From Acanthosepion esculentum (taxonomy: Eukaryota; Mollusca; Cephalopoda; Sepiida; Sepiidae): a stretch of 64,000 nucleotides of DNA. Location: assembly GCA_964036315.1 (NCBI GenBank), contig OZ038487.1:53263282-53327281 (forward strand), written 5' to 3'. The translations under genes and the position numbers were made by a program. The stretch's first letter is position 1. The number at the start of each line of letters is the position of its first letter. The notes below the pieces were generated by a model. It saw only the letters and a list, made by a program, of their open reading frames with translations. It was not told where the DNA came from and searched no databases. This document shows, one piece after another, positions 11,796 to 22,552 of the stretch.

Positions 11796-12766
11796 GGTTG
11801 ATAAGCTGTAAAAACAAATCAGTCAATCAATCATGTACTTCTTATATACATCTTCTTTGTGATGTTTACTTAAAGGTGGTAGTTTGTTTTTTTTCTTGTC
11901 TTTAACCAATGTTCCTATATTCTGCATATTATTTTTCTGTTTGCATTCACCAGATTTTTCAAATATTTTCTTGCTGGTCAATACATTTTTTTTCTTATTA
12001 ACTTTTTTAATTTTTCTGAAATCTCTTTTGTGATATTCTCAAAGCTATTTGTTTCTTATTTTTTTAATTTTTTTTTTTTTATTGTTCTTTGATCTCTGTT
12101 CAACTCTTTTACAATTTCCCAAAAATAACTTTACATCTTGTTTCTCTTCTGAGATTATATCTTTCTTACAATCCATGGAAGTCTTTATATATCTGAACTT
12201 AAAAAATTAATGTCAGTATTTATCCTGTTATATATTTATATATTTGCTGTGTGATAAACAACCCTAGAATTTCTCAATAATTATCTTACACCACCAAATA
12301 ATTAATTACAAAATATTTCTAATAAATTCAGATGTTATAAACTAAAATTTGCATGGTATGTTTATCATCTAAATATAATCATACCCTGAAAATTTTACCA
12401 ATATCAGTTGGTTAGTATGAAATTTCTTCTGAAAAAAATGACATGTTTAATAAAATCTTATATATAGTAATGGTTGAATTTAAATTTGCAAACTTTCACA
12501 TTACTAACAGGTAGGTAGTGATAGTAATATCTTTTTACAGTTGTGGGATTTTTTTGTCTGTAATGGTAAACATATTGTTGTACTAATGCACTGGGAATTT
12601 ATTTATATATTTAAATTCTTGCAAATGGAAAATATTCTTATAGTAGTAAAGAATTATCAGAATAAGCCATAATTTTTACAACATGGAAAAACTAGATGTA
12701 CTTAATATATATAGCTTTGAATGATATTAATGTACTATTTATTTGTGATTAACCTATATACTTCTG
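11796..12766. other. AT-rich unclassified stretch
   Basis: T-rich on the left (11880-12180), otherwise A/T filler. No gene or repeat family recognised. Confidence 0.35.
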
Positions 12767-12991
12767 GTGTCTACATATCATGACCATTTTGCTTACCATG
12801 TATGGAAGGAAAAGGGTGACCATCGCCCTCTCTGGGATGAAGTTAAAATAATAAACAGTGAGCCCCACTGGAAAGTGAGAAAACTCAAAGAAACAGCTCA
12901 CATGCTAGGACATACCAACCTCCTGAGCAGACCAAGTATAGAACTGAACACGATTTGGGCACCCCTAATCGTAAGAGAGAACCTAGAATAA
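12767..12991 (+). pseudogene. Penelope-like element C-terminal (GIY-YIG side) remnant
   Basis: The 74-residue frame contains HDHFAYHVWKEKGDHRPLWD, then EVKIINSEPHWKVRKLKE, AHMLGHTNLLSRPSIELNT and IWAP. This order (H-x-W-x2-GH-like, W-x-E-V, HW-x-R-x-KE, N-L-x-R-P-S-IE-x-N-x-IW-x-P) is that of the segment at the C-terminal end of GIY-YIG endonuclease domains in Penelope-like retroelements. The reverse transcriptase part and the GIY-YIG motif itself are not present upstream, so this is a 5'-truncated piece. A tRNA-headed repeat follows within 50 bp. Confidence 0.6.
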
Positions 12992-13029
12992 CAACTTAGG
13001 TTTAAATATACCAAAAATTCATACACGAT

Positions 13030-13400
13030 CGTCCCAGTGACACATGGCCGAGGCGACTAGGACGTTGGAACAGTGATTGCAAGTTCTCCCGATGTCCTGA
13101 GTTCAATCCCGAGCAAAGGCAGTGGCAGCGACAAACAAGAGCGGTGACAACGATAATAGAAGCAACAGCTGCAGCAACGATGGCGTCAAGCAGTAGTAGC
13201 AGCAGCGATGGCCTTAATGGAACGAGAACATGGTACCTCCGTAACAATAAAGGGTTGGGTTCGAAATTCCAGACCGACGGTTCCCGAGTTCGAGATGCAC
13301 CTGAGGAAGGCCGGAGGATCAGACGGCCGAAACGTTGTGAGGAAAGCAACCAAGATGAGGAAGTCAGTCCGATTAACGAAATCCATAGTGAAAACCCCTC
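13030..13400 (+). repeat. tRNA-headed repeat with conserved stem-loop tail
   Basis: A-box-like TGGCCGAGGCGACTAGG at 13045 and B-box GAGTTCAATCCC at 13099 indicate a tRNA-derived head. A GC-richer body with AGC/CAG repeats (13140-13215) follows. At 13298 the tail begins with CCTGAGGA, then a perfect stem GGCCG/CGGCC around a ten-base loop, then GAAACGTTGTG. It ends with CAAGATGAGGAAGTCAGTCC. Related tails occur at 35400, 38180, 38250, 51930 and 52150. This copy is the least AT-rich part of the neighbourhood, suggesting a younger insertion or CpG retention. Confidence 0.7.
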
Positions 13401-14999
13401 ATCCCAAAAATATAGACAATTACTATTTTGCTTAGAGTTTGTATTTCTTTGATTCTGGATGAAAACTTGGAAATTTTCCAAAATATTTCAGTGAAAGTTT
13501 CACGTTTCAAAATTCTAATTTATAATTAAAAGTTAGATATATGAAAAAATAAGACATCAGTTTAAACTGACACCAGGAGAATTGGTTTATGCTAACATCT
13601 TTTTTCCATATATAGTCACCATTTTGCTTACAGATTGTATTTTTTTGATTCCAGATGAAAAATTGGAAATTTAAACTGATATCAGAAGTATATGTATTGA
13701 AAAAACTAAAATCTATCCTTATTATTATGATTTATCTGTTTCAGGTCTTATCTTTTAATAATAATTGGACCCAAATATTTAAAATTGTTTCATTAATAAG
13801 AATTATAAAGCTTTCTAAAAAAGTAATTTTAATTACTTTGACAATTCAGGATTAAAGAAGTCCTTAGAAATTCAATAGAAGTATTATAAGTATTATATTT
13901 TTTCTCAGGGTTTAGCAAGTAGTATTCTGAACACCACTCTGAAGAAACCACATGGAGTTTCTGGTTTTAGGAACTTTTTGAAGATCACAAATTCATTTTT
14001 CAATATTGGCCTTTTAATTTGATTCATCAAGGTAAAAGTTTTTCATTTTTTATTTATACTATAAAAAACAAAAAAAAACTCATGACAGTACATAAAAAAA
14101 ATTAAAAACTATATGATATATCTATAATATTTTAAATGTGGTGCTTGAAAACCTCATAGTACTAGTGCTGTAACAATGTGATACAGTACTGATGAAGGGA
14201 GGGTGAACATTGATTTTACAAAAAAAATTTCTCCTTTATGACTTTAGGTAAAGAAAGACATTCTCTTCATCAAATCTCAACATACATATTTTGATATTTT
14301 TTCTTTTTTAATTTTTTGAATAAATTGGCAGTTTGTCCAAGAACAAAATTCAAAATACTTTCATGAACTTGGATTTTTTAAATAGTTTTAGGAAAAGCTA
14401 TTATTATTATCATCATCATCATGACAGGGTGTGATCTCAGAGTCACTGCCCAACTGAGCACCTGACCACTTTCCTCCACATATCTGGGTTGAAAATAGCA
14501 TATCTTGGGGATCTCTCTCCAAAGCCAACGTCATCCAACTTGAAGGCTAACAATAAAAAGACATTAAAAGAAGACAGTGAATATATTTTTAAGAGTTGAA
14601 TAAAAAAATTGATTGTATGTCTAAAACTTCATGTTTTCATTCATTAAATATTCTTTTAAAACCAAATTGGAGCAATTTAACTATCTAATGATAAACATAT
14701 CTGTTTCAAACACATTTCTTGAATATATTCTTTTATATTCAAGTAAATGAAATAACTTTCTAATTTTACTTTTCCAAGATTACTGAAACCATGACTAAGT
14801 TCATGCCTAAAAGCTAACTTTAAGCTCATAAAAGACTTTGTTAGTTAGACAATACATAATTTATTTTCCAGTTTGAGAGGATATATTCATCTTTTAGGGA
14901 AGCTATTGACCAATGGCTACATCAGAAAACCAGCCAGGAATTCCTTGATTAAATTGGAATAATCAAATGGGGTGGCATGGTCAGTTAGAGTCTTTGTCT
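13401..14999. other. AT-rich stretch with a degenerate direct repeat
   Basis: Blocks at 13429-13580 and 13627-13690 resemble each other (GATTCTGGATGAAAACTTGG versus GATTCCAGATGAAAAATTGG, and the TTTAAACTGA blocks at 13561 and 13671). A short (ATT/ATC)n run lies at 14400-14425. No gene recognised. Confidence 0.4.
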
Positions 15000-17560
15000 C
15001 ATTTACTTGGAACATGATTTTTTTCCTTTTTTTTTTCACTGCTAATTCAAATCTTTCTTTCTCCCTATGAGGAGGGACCTTTCAGTCTGTATTATATAAG
15101 CTTCTTCAATAAGACAAATGAAGAACTAAAAAAAAAAATGGACAAAAAACATGAAACAAATGAGAAAGAATTTCCATAGACAAAACCATCAATTTGTGGA
15201 AAAGACAAGGATAAGATTAAAAAGAGAGAAGAAGAAAAAAATTACTCTTGTTTTTCATTTTGTCTTTCTCCACTTCACTGTTCATCATTTTCTTTTGTCA
15301 CAGGCATTTTTTTCCACCATTTTGTTTTTTTTTTTGTTCAGGAAGGAAGGAAGAACTGAATCTAAAAGATAGAATCAGAGTTCGTTAAAAGAAAAAGTTG
15401 AGTCATTCAGAGCTGATGATTATAAAGGTTCTCATTTGACGGAAATTTGTTTCTGCCACCAGAAAAATGCCAGACACAATGATAAGAGGTGGTCAAGAAA
15501 ATCTGCAATCTTTGCATTTGGCTCCCCTTTCTTAACCTTATTTTTTCTTTTAATCAGATTCTTTTTTCTTTCAGGTTGTTCTTTTTTCTCTTTATCTAGA
15601 ATTCTTTTCAATCATTTTCTTTTTTTTCATGTTGTAGGGGGTTTCTCTTTTCTTTGTATTACTGACTTACTAGTGTACACTTATTTCATCACACTTTCTT
15701 TTCTAGATTTCACTGTTTTCACTTGCTTTCTTAACTCTTCTCTTTATATATATTTTCCTCATTTTCCCCTCTCCATTTTAATATTCTGGATATTTTCTTT
15801 CTTTTACATTATCTCTGTTTTTCTTACAATAACCTCCTTTCTAATTTTTCCTATATTTATTTTTACCTTTCACTTTTTTTCATATTCAGCAATCCTCTTT
15901 TCTTTTTGTCTTTTGCTTCCTTTATTTTTCTTTGTTCCTTTCCCTTTCTCCATAAACTTCCTTTTATTCTGTTTCTTTTTTCTTCAAATACTCAGTTCTT
16001 TTGCTTCCTTTTTACATATTATTCAATCTTTTTATCTCACATTGTATCATATATTCTTTATTTTCTTTACTCAGTATTGATTTCTTTATATTTAAATTTA
16101 TTTCTTTGTTTCTCTTCCCTTTTTCCAATTTTTTTCTTTCTTTTCTTCTTTATTTTATTGCTTTCTTTCCCTGAAACTCATCATCTCAGTTGATAAATTC
16201 CTTTTTAGGAATCTATCTCTTATATTCAGTTTCTCATTGGATACTGCTAACATTCAAAGACATTTTTTTTACAGATGCTCAATTCCTTTCATATTCTCTT
16301 TCTCTCTCAACAACTAGCATCAACCAATAAATATGTTTTTTTTTTCTGAACCCAAGAGAAATACAGATCTACAATCAAGCAAAACCATTTTAGACTGAAG
16401 ATATTTATCTTCTGAACAATGAAGAAGAAGAGTTCAGTTGCGCCAGATTACTGGTTCCAAAATATACAAGAAAAACTGCACTGGTGAAAAACTGAAGAAT
16501 TCGGACAGGCAAAAGAAAATATATCTTTAATCAAATATTCACTCCAGCCAAAATGTCTCTCCACTGAGGAACCACAACATAGAATACCAATGAAGAAGAG
16601 TCAAAAATTGATGGGGGAAGAAAATTTTTCACACAGCTATGAAGAGAAAGAAGAATTTGAAGAAAAATTCTTCCAGTAAAAATAACAAGTACAGTTTTTC
16701 TGTGTCATGTTTCTCAGCATTTTTTTTCTTTAGTCAGTCGTCATTATTTTTTGTTCTTCATATTTTTCTTTATTTTTTTCCTTCCAAAGTTTGTAGCTTG
16801 TTTTTCTGGTTACAGGTAATATTTATTGCTGTATATCAAATATGGCTGCCCTTATTCAAAAAGACTGGCCGAGTGTTTCTCTTTGCTTTTACCTTTTTTG
16901 TTTTTCAATATTCTGGTACGTCCATTTTCTCTTCAAACAGTGAAGGTTTTAAGGAGCTTGGAGCCAAAATCAAGCCTTAACAAAAATCTTTTCAAGGCTT
17001 CTAAAATCTATCTCAGCTTTCATTTAGTCTGGACTTAGACATTTAGGCCTTTTCTTCTTTTTATTGTTTCACTATTCATTACTATTATTATATTTATTTT
17101 ATTTTTAATGCTTTTCCATTTTCTATTCTTTTAAATTCTTCTGTTTCTTTTCAGCATTTCTTCTTGACTAATCTTGCCTTTTCCCATGTCTTTTCACTTT
17201 CTCTTATTCATGCTATCTTTCAAACAGTCTTTGGTTTTCATTCTTTTGCATTTTCCTTCTTCTTCCCATTTTCAAAATATCTTTCTTTTTCTCTTCTTTA
17301 ACTTCTTCTACTTCTGTTTCTTTCTATCTTCCTTTGTTGCTACTCACTTTTTTCTTACATTCATCCTTTCTTTTACTCCCTCATTTTTCTTTTTCTATTT
17401 CCTTTTTTTTTATTTTCATGTCTCATTCTTTTTTTCTTCTTTCCCCTCTTTCATTATCTTGACAATAATTTTTTTTTCTTTACTTTGGAATTCATCTTTT
17501 TTCTTACAGATTAGCTTGCAGACATTCAAGAATATATTCTGCTATGTTGTCTGCAAATGA
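15000..17560. repeat. Pyrimidine-rich (plus strand) low-complexity domain
   Basis: Long runs of T and C with TTTC/TTCT words cover 15240-16200 and 16690-17540. Between them (about 16360-16680) is a purine-leaning, more complex interval. Frames of up to 214 codons (15436-16080) are F/S/L-rich products of the base bias and carry no domain. Similar strand-biased domains occur at 33480-34510 (purines on plus) and 57830-58740 (pyrimidines on plus). Confidence 0.85.
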
Positions 17561-18000
17561 GGCTTCATTTTGGATAGAGTCCAGTGAGTCATCATGCCAT
17601 TAATAACCTAGGGTAAAATATAAAACCTTTCTTATACCAACTTTTTCTACAATCAAATCAAAAGAAGACCAAGGGCCTCATATTTTCTAAAGGTATTGTA
17701 ATGTTCCTGTACATTCTAAATGAGGACACCACCTTAACCAACTTCCTTATATAACCTTTTATAGATAAGAATTTCGATACAAAACAGAGTGTTCCCTTCA
17801 TATGAAGCATTTAGTTATTTTAGGGTATAATTTAAACATAAAACTCACCTCAGTTAATTTAGTTTCATTCCCAGAGATTTAAAATTAAAAAAAAAAACAG
17901 ATATTAATTATTATTTAAATCAAAGTAATATTGTCATTTAAATAACAACACAATTTTCAATATGAATTCAAATAAGTTAACAAATACAATTGACATATTT
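17561..18000. other. Unclassified stretch
   Basis: AT-rich; nothing recognised. Confidence 0.3.
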
Positions 18001-18002
18001 GA

Positions 18003-18335
18003 GGTAACAAAAGGTTCTATAGAAGGATGCTGAGAATACCATGGACTGAACATGTGAGTAATGACAAAATTTTAAGGAAAATGGAAACAAGAACACTTAA
18101 AGAATCACAAAGAAACAGTTGAAATTTCTAGGGCACATAATGAGGAAAGTGTGCTTGGAAAATTTGACACTAACAGGACATATTGAAGGCAAGCAGGACA
18201 CTGGAATGCAGTGAATAACCAACTTAGCAAGATTGTGTAAAAGGTTTGCAAAATAGGGATTAGGAGAGATAGCAAGAACTACGAAGGACAGGAAGTTGTG
18301 TAGTGCTATGATTGGCAACTTCCTGAAGGAATAAG
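18003..18335 (+). pseudogene. RTE/BovB-like LINE C-terminal fragment
   Basis: Plus-strand copy of the common RTE tail. It contains TTCTATAGAAGGATGCTGAG (FYRRML), ACCATGGACTGAACATGTG (PWTEHV), TTTCTAGGGCACATAATGAG (FLGHIMR) and GAAGGACAGGAAGTTGTG (KDRKLW). Internal stops show decay. It starts inside the tail region, so the polymerase core is absent. Confidence 0.8.
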
Positions 18336-19435
18336 AATTTAAATTCAAGATTGATTCCCATGTTTGATATTTATTAGGTGATGAAATTTGATATTAATGT
18401 TTCAGTTCTGATTAAAAATGCCTCAAACAGAATCTTCAGTTGAGCATAAATCCATTAAGTTATTGCTTTAAAAATATTTCACAATTTTTAAAAAAATTAA
18501 ATGCAATTTTCTTTAAGCTAAAATCAATAATGTGCTTCACAGCATATGTGTATTTATTCAAAATATATACCTGTATATTTTGGCATGTAAGATGACCTTT
18601 AAATTTCTCAGATATTCAGGCCGGTAAATGTTGTTTAATACTGTTTATTATAAAACAGAGCATTTACTTAAATATTTGTATCTATAAAAAGAATGTTAAA
18701 CATAAAAATGTCTTAAAATAATTGTCGGGCTTTGTCCATTTCATAATGTGTGACGTCATATATATATATATATAAAAGTTCATTTTTGTTTTTGTTTAAC
18801 TTGAATACTTTTGACTGTTACTACAGGCATTATCAAGCATTGCATTATTTCCTGTCTATCAAACCGTTTTTGGTTAATTCTGGTGTGCCTTCATTTGCTG
18901 GAACTAATTTCAACTCACTTAAAGGGAACATCCTTTATAATGGCCAAACTGAATTTTACTTGTTTTTTTTTATACACACTTTAATATACAATTTTCTATT
19001 TAATGTTGGCTGCTTCTCTTGTATTACAACAGCTTCCAGAATTTCTTTGCATCGAGTCATATATAATATTTTGATCTAATCTACTAAAATTTGTTTCATG
19101 TTAATATTATTTTGGTTATTTGTGACAAGTTGATATATGTGTGTGAATTGCACTAAATTTTTACAAATGACATGACAAACTATGAGAGAGTCTGTTGCAT
19201 GTGTGACCAATGTAAAAATTTACTCTTGTTTGTTCATTGTTAGTGTTGCAGATATAATCTCCCAAAGTCCATAAGAATTCATAAACAACATTACATAGGA
19301 TAGATTTTTGAGGTGATGAATTATTTCTAAGAATTAGATTAGATGTGTTGAATTTTTGTAATAAATCATAAATCTAAGGTCTTTATTAGGATCAATAACT
19401 GTTATATATCATTGAATTATATTTTTAATAGCCTT
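18336..19435. other. Mostly unclassified; small LINE-like fragment
   Basis: About 19236-19300 resembles 61858-61925 (TTAGTGTTG and AAGAATTCATAAACAACATT versus AAGAATTTATAAACAACATT), so it is probably a scrap of the Jockey-like LINE. A short (TA)n run is at 18758-18773. The rest is AT-rich filler. Confidence 0.35.
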
Positions 19436-19444
19436 TTCATCATG

Positions 19445-19448
<4 letters not shown>

Positions 19449-19491
<43 letters not shown>

Positions 19492-19500
19492 TTATATATC
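19449..19500. repeat. (TA)n microsatellite
   Basis: Uninterrupted TA followed by TTTATATA variants. Confidence 0.95.
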
Positions 19501-19587
19501 AAGAACAGTTTTGGAGGAAAGATGTATGACAAAGTGAAAAAAGTCTTCATGTGACTTGTTTTGCCCTTAAGGACATCATTGAACTAT

Positions 19588-19600
<13 letters not shown>

Positions 19601-19659
<59 letters not shown>

Positions 19660-20165
19660 GTATATTTAGGCAGCAATGCTTCATTTATGTATGTTTCATT
19701 AAAAATGACAGACAAGGTACTATGGTTAAGCATTTTATTTAATTTTTCTTGTGTTCGAACAAGAGCTTTCTTTTCTGGACAAAGAGTGTGTAAAAACTGT
19801 CCAAATGTTCATTTAAGCACACACACAAACTTACCAGACTCCATTAGAAACATACTAGTAGAAAACACAAATATAACTTCATCCACCTGTAAAAAAGATT
19901 AAAAATAATGGAAGCTTTAATAATAAAAAAGAAAAAGCCAACTATTAACAATATTAACAATGAACAAGGCCACAATGTGCTTACCATATTCAGAAATTAA
20001 AAACATCTCTATAACACACTAAAACATACACATAATGCACACACTCAATTAAGCTGAAAAATTGAATCATCCTTGATAATGGCTAAAGGTATAGCCGAAA
20101 CCACTCGGAACTATAAAACATTTGAACAGTTTTTACACACTCTTTGTCCAGAAAAGAAAGATATG

Positions 20166-20232
<67 letters not shown>
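19601..20232. mobile_element. (TA)n-framed element with 37-bp inverted arms
   Basis: Two long (TA)n tracts (about 19601-19656 and 20169-20231) frame a ~510-bp core. Inside, 19766-19802 (CTTTCTTTTCTGGACAAAGA...) is an almost perfect reverse complement of 20124-20160. Near 20070 there is TTGATAATGGCTA, a loop, then TAGCCGAAACC, a 5-bp stem resembling in style the stem-loop of the 13298 family. No transposase frame. It could be a non-autonomous foldback or MITE, or a Penelope/SINE-type repeat. Confidence 0.55.
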
Positions 20233-20236
<4 letters not shown>

Positions 20237-20955
20237 ATGAAAACAGGCAACTTGAAGGGTTCATTGGTTATAATTTATTTCCCCAGAGAATTTCTTTTTC
20301 CCTGGCTCATCAAACCACAAGGGTGAAAAAATGAATTTAAATTTACAAATAGTTTTTATACACTTTTAAGAGGTTATTTTAAGTTGATGTAAGGTGATAT
20401 AGAGAGTGGGGAGAAAGAATGTGACAGATATGGTAGAAATTAAAGAGGGAAGGGAGAGATAGGAATGATTTTAAATTTATTTTAATTACAATACTTAATA
20501 GTGAGGAAGGTGGGTAAGGACAAGACATTGACCTATTTAAGAGTTCATCTCACAAGAAACGATATAGAGAGAGAAAAGAGAAGTAAAGCTGTAAGAAATC
20601 AGAAGTGGAATTAGGGGTGTAAGGAAAAAAAGGGAATAGAGAGTGGGAAAGGGAAGGAATAATAAGAGAATTAATATGTCTGGGCATATTGTGGTATATT
20701 TGGAAAAACTCAGATTTATATATTTTGCCATTAACATTTGACAGTAATTTAAGCGTTTTAATTTTTTAACAAGTTAAACTAGGAAATAAATATCATTTGA
20801 ATATAAGATAAATAAACAAAAAATATTAGTATTATTAATATTCTTAATATTGTGAATAACAGTTAAGGAGTAATATTTCCTAATTAAAATCTAAGTTTTC
20901 AAATCTAATTTGAAAAATATTACGAAATGAAACAAGATTTAAAGGTAATAATAGA
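20233..20955. other. Unclassified, partly purine-rich
   Basis: 20400-20660 is purine-rich on the plus strand (GGGAGAAAG, GGGAAGGGAGAG). No gene recognised. Confidence 0.35.
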
Positions 20956-20974
20956 ATATTACCTTTACACTTAA

Positions 20975-21212
20975 TGTATATATATACACATACATACATG
21001 CATACATACACACCACAATACATATCTACATAAATATACATACATATATGTACACATATACATATACATACATATATATATACATATCCTTACATACATA
21101 CATACACACATATATATACATATACATACTCACACATGCATCCATAAATATATATATGTACATACACATATACACACATACATATGCATAAACATATATA
21201 TATATACATATA
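20975..21212. repeat. Complex TA/TACA microsatellite
   Basis: TACATA, CATACA and TATA words alternate over about 240 bp. Confidence 0.9.
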
Positions 21213-21394
21213 TACCTTTAAATCTTTCCGAGTAACCAGGAAAAAAACACCTTCCTGAGGAAATAAAATATAATAAGTGGACCCTTAAGGTTGTCTGTTT
21301 TCTAATTAAGATTTGCTCTGGTTTGAAATTGAGCTCTCTGGATTACATCCTCATTGGGATTATCCTATCGGATTACCAAACTTTTCATTACCTA

Positions 21395-21432
<38 letters not shown>

Positions 21433-21642
21433 AATTAGAGAAATAATAAATGAAGTAAAATTCTACAGTTCATAGTATTTATGTTCCCCGCATTGACTTT
21501 TAGAAAAGAGATAACAATTTGTTTTTAAATTTCCTTTAAAATCATTTAATCACTAGTTACTTACCATCACCTGAAGAAAAACAATCAAAGTATTGAAATT
21601 TGAAAGCATTTGTGTAGCAATTTCAAAATGTTTTTATTTTAA
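21213..21642. other. Unclassified with a (TA)n tract
   Basis: A pure (TA)n run lies at about 21397-21430. No gene recognised. Confidence 0.4.
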
Positions 21643-21650
21643 TCTCTTAT

Positions 21651-21725
<75 letters not shown>

Positions 21726-22481
21726 AGGCAGGATGTGTTTGTGTGTGTAACAAATGCACAGCCACAATTTTCGACGGATTTGCACCAAAAGTTACATGCA
21801 CATGCTCCAAGTTAGCAGGTAGGCCAATACCAACTTTGCATTTCCCAACTCCCATCTATAGTGGAAATAATTCATTTTTTCATGCTTCTATGGCAGTTTT
21901 CATGTATTTTGTGGCCATTTTCTACTGGCCAGAGTGAGAGCCTATAGCTGGCTGCCACGAATAGGCAGGAAGATTATATTGGCCAGCGAAAGAGCCAACA
22001 GCTGACTGACATGAATGTTAACTAGCATGCTAGCATGTAAAAAGAATCGATAGTTGCATTTGTCACAAGTTGGAAAAATTTAAATCTGCATGGCACTTTA
22101 CTCCAATTGGCTCATTAGCTTGCTTAAACTCAACGTTGATTCTGATTACGCAGAACTCTGCTGGGTGTGAAAAAGTATTTGTTGTTAACATTCTTTTTTA
22201 ATTCGGTTTTTCCAGTTACGAGTCCTTTTTTAAAGCTGATCGTTTTGTGTTCATTTTGTTTAGTTCTTTTTTCGTAACAGATTTAATGTTTAGTATAGAG
22301 CTTAAAAAAAATTTGCAGTGTGAGTTAGGCAAGAAGTAAGTCATGTAGCAACATCAGCATGGCAAAGGGCACTCCTTTAAAGGCAAGGAAGGGAAAAATA
22401 TTTTAAGTCAAGTGATAGCGATTGCTGTATGAGTTGTACAATTTTTGAATCAAGCACGGGCAATGCCGGGCCATGCTGCTA

Positions 22482-22482
<1 letters not shown>
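21643..22482 (+). mobile_element. Helitron-like non-autonomous element
   Basis: The segment starts TCTCTTATAATAATATATAT at 21643 and ends GCTGCTAA at 22482. Helitrons begin with TC, end with CTRR and insert between A and T; here A precedes (21642) and T follows (22483). About ten bases before the CTAA is GGGCAATGCCGGGC (22458-22471), an imperfect hairpin like those of animal Helitron 3' ends. The 5' part has ACGGATTTGCACCAAAAGTT near 21773, a phrase typical of animal Helitron left ends. No Rep/helicase frame is present, so it could only be moved in trans. The (TA)n tract at 21655-21724 lies within its left end. Confidence 0.6.

Positions 22483-22490
<8 letters not shown>

Positions 22491-22545
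<55 letters not shown>
22491..22545. repeat. (TA)n microsatellite
   Basis: Uninterrupted TA run lying between the Helitron-like 3' end and the mariner left TIR. Confidence 0.97.
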
Positions 22546-22546
<1 letters not shown>

Positions 22547-22552
22547 TATATA

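Noticed and set aside
13002..13481. 159-codon minus-strand frame
   Set aside because: It lies antisense across the tRNA-headed repeat and its stem-loop tail; no protein family recognised.
15436..16080. 214-codon F/S/L-rich frame
   Set aside because: Explained by pyrimidine-rich base composition; no domain, no start context, and neighbouring frames are equally open.
19551..19902. IY-repeat frames
   Set aside because: Translation of (TA)n tracts; the same occurs at 20144, 21634, 29592, 29936, 32655 and 59399.
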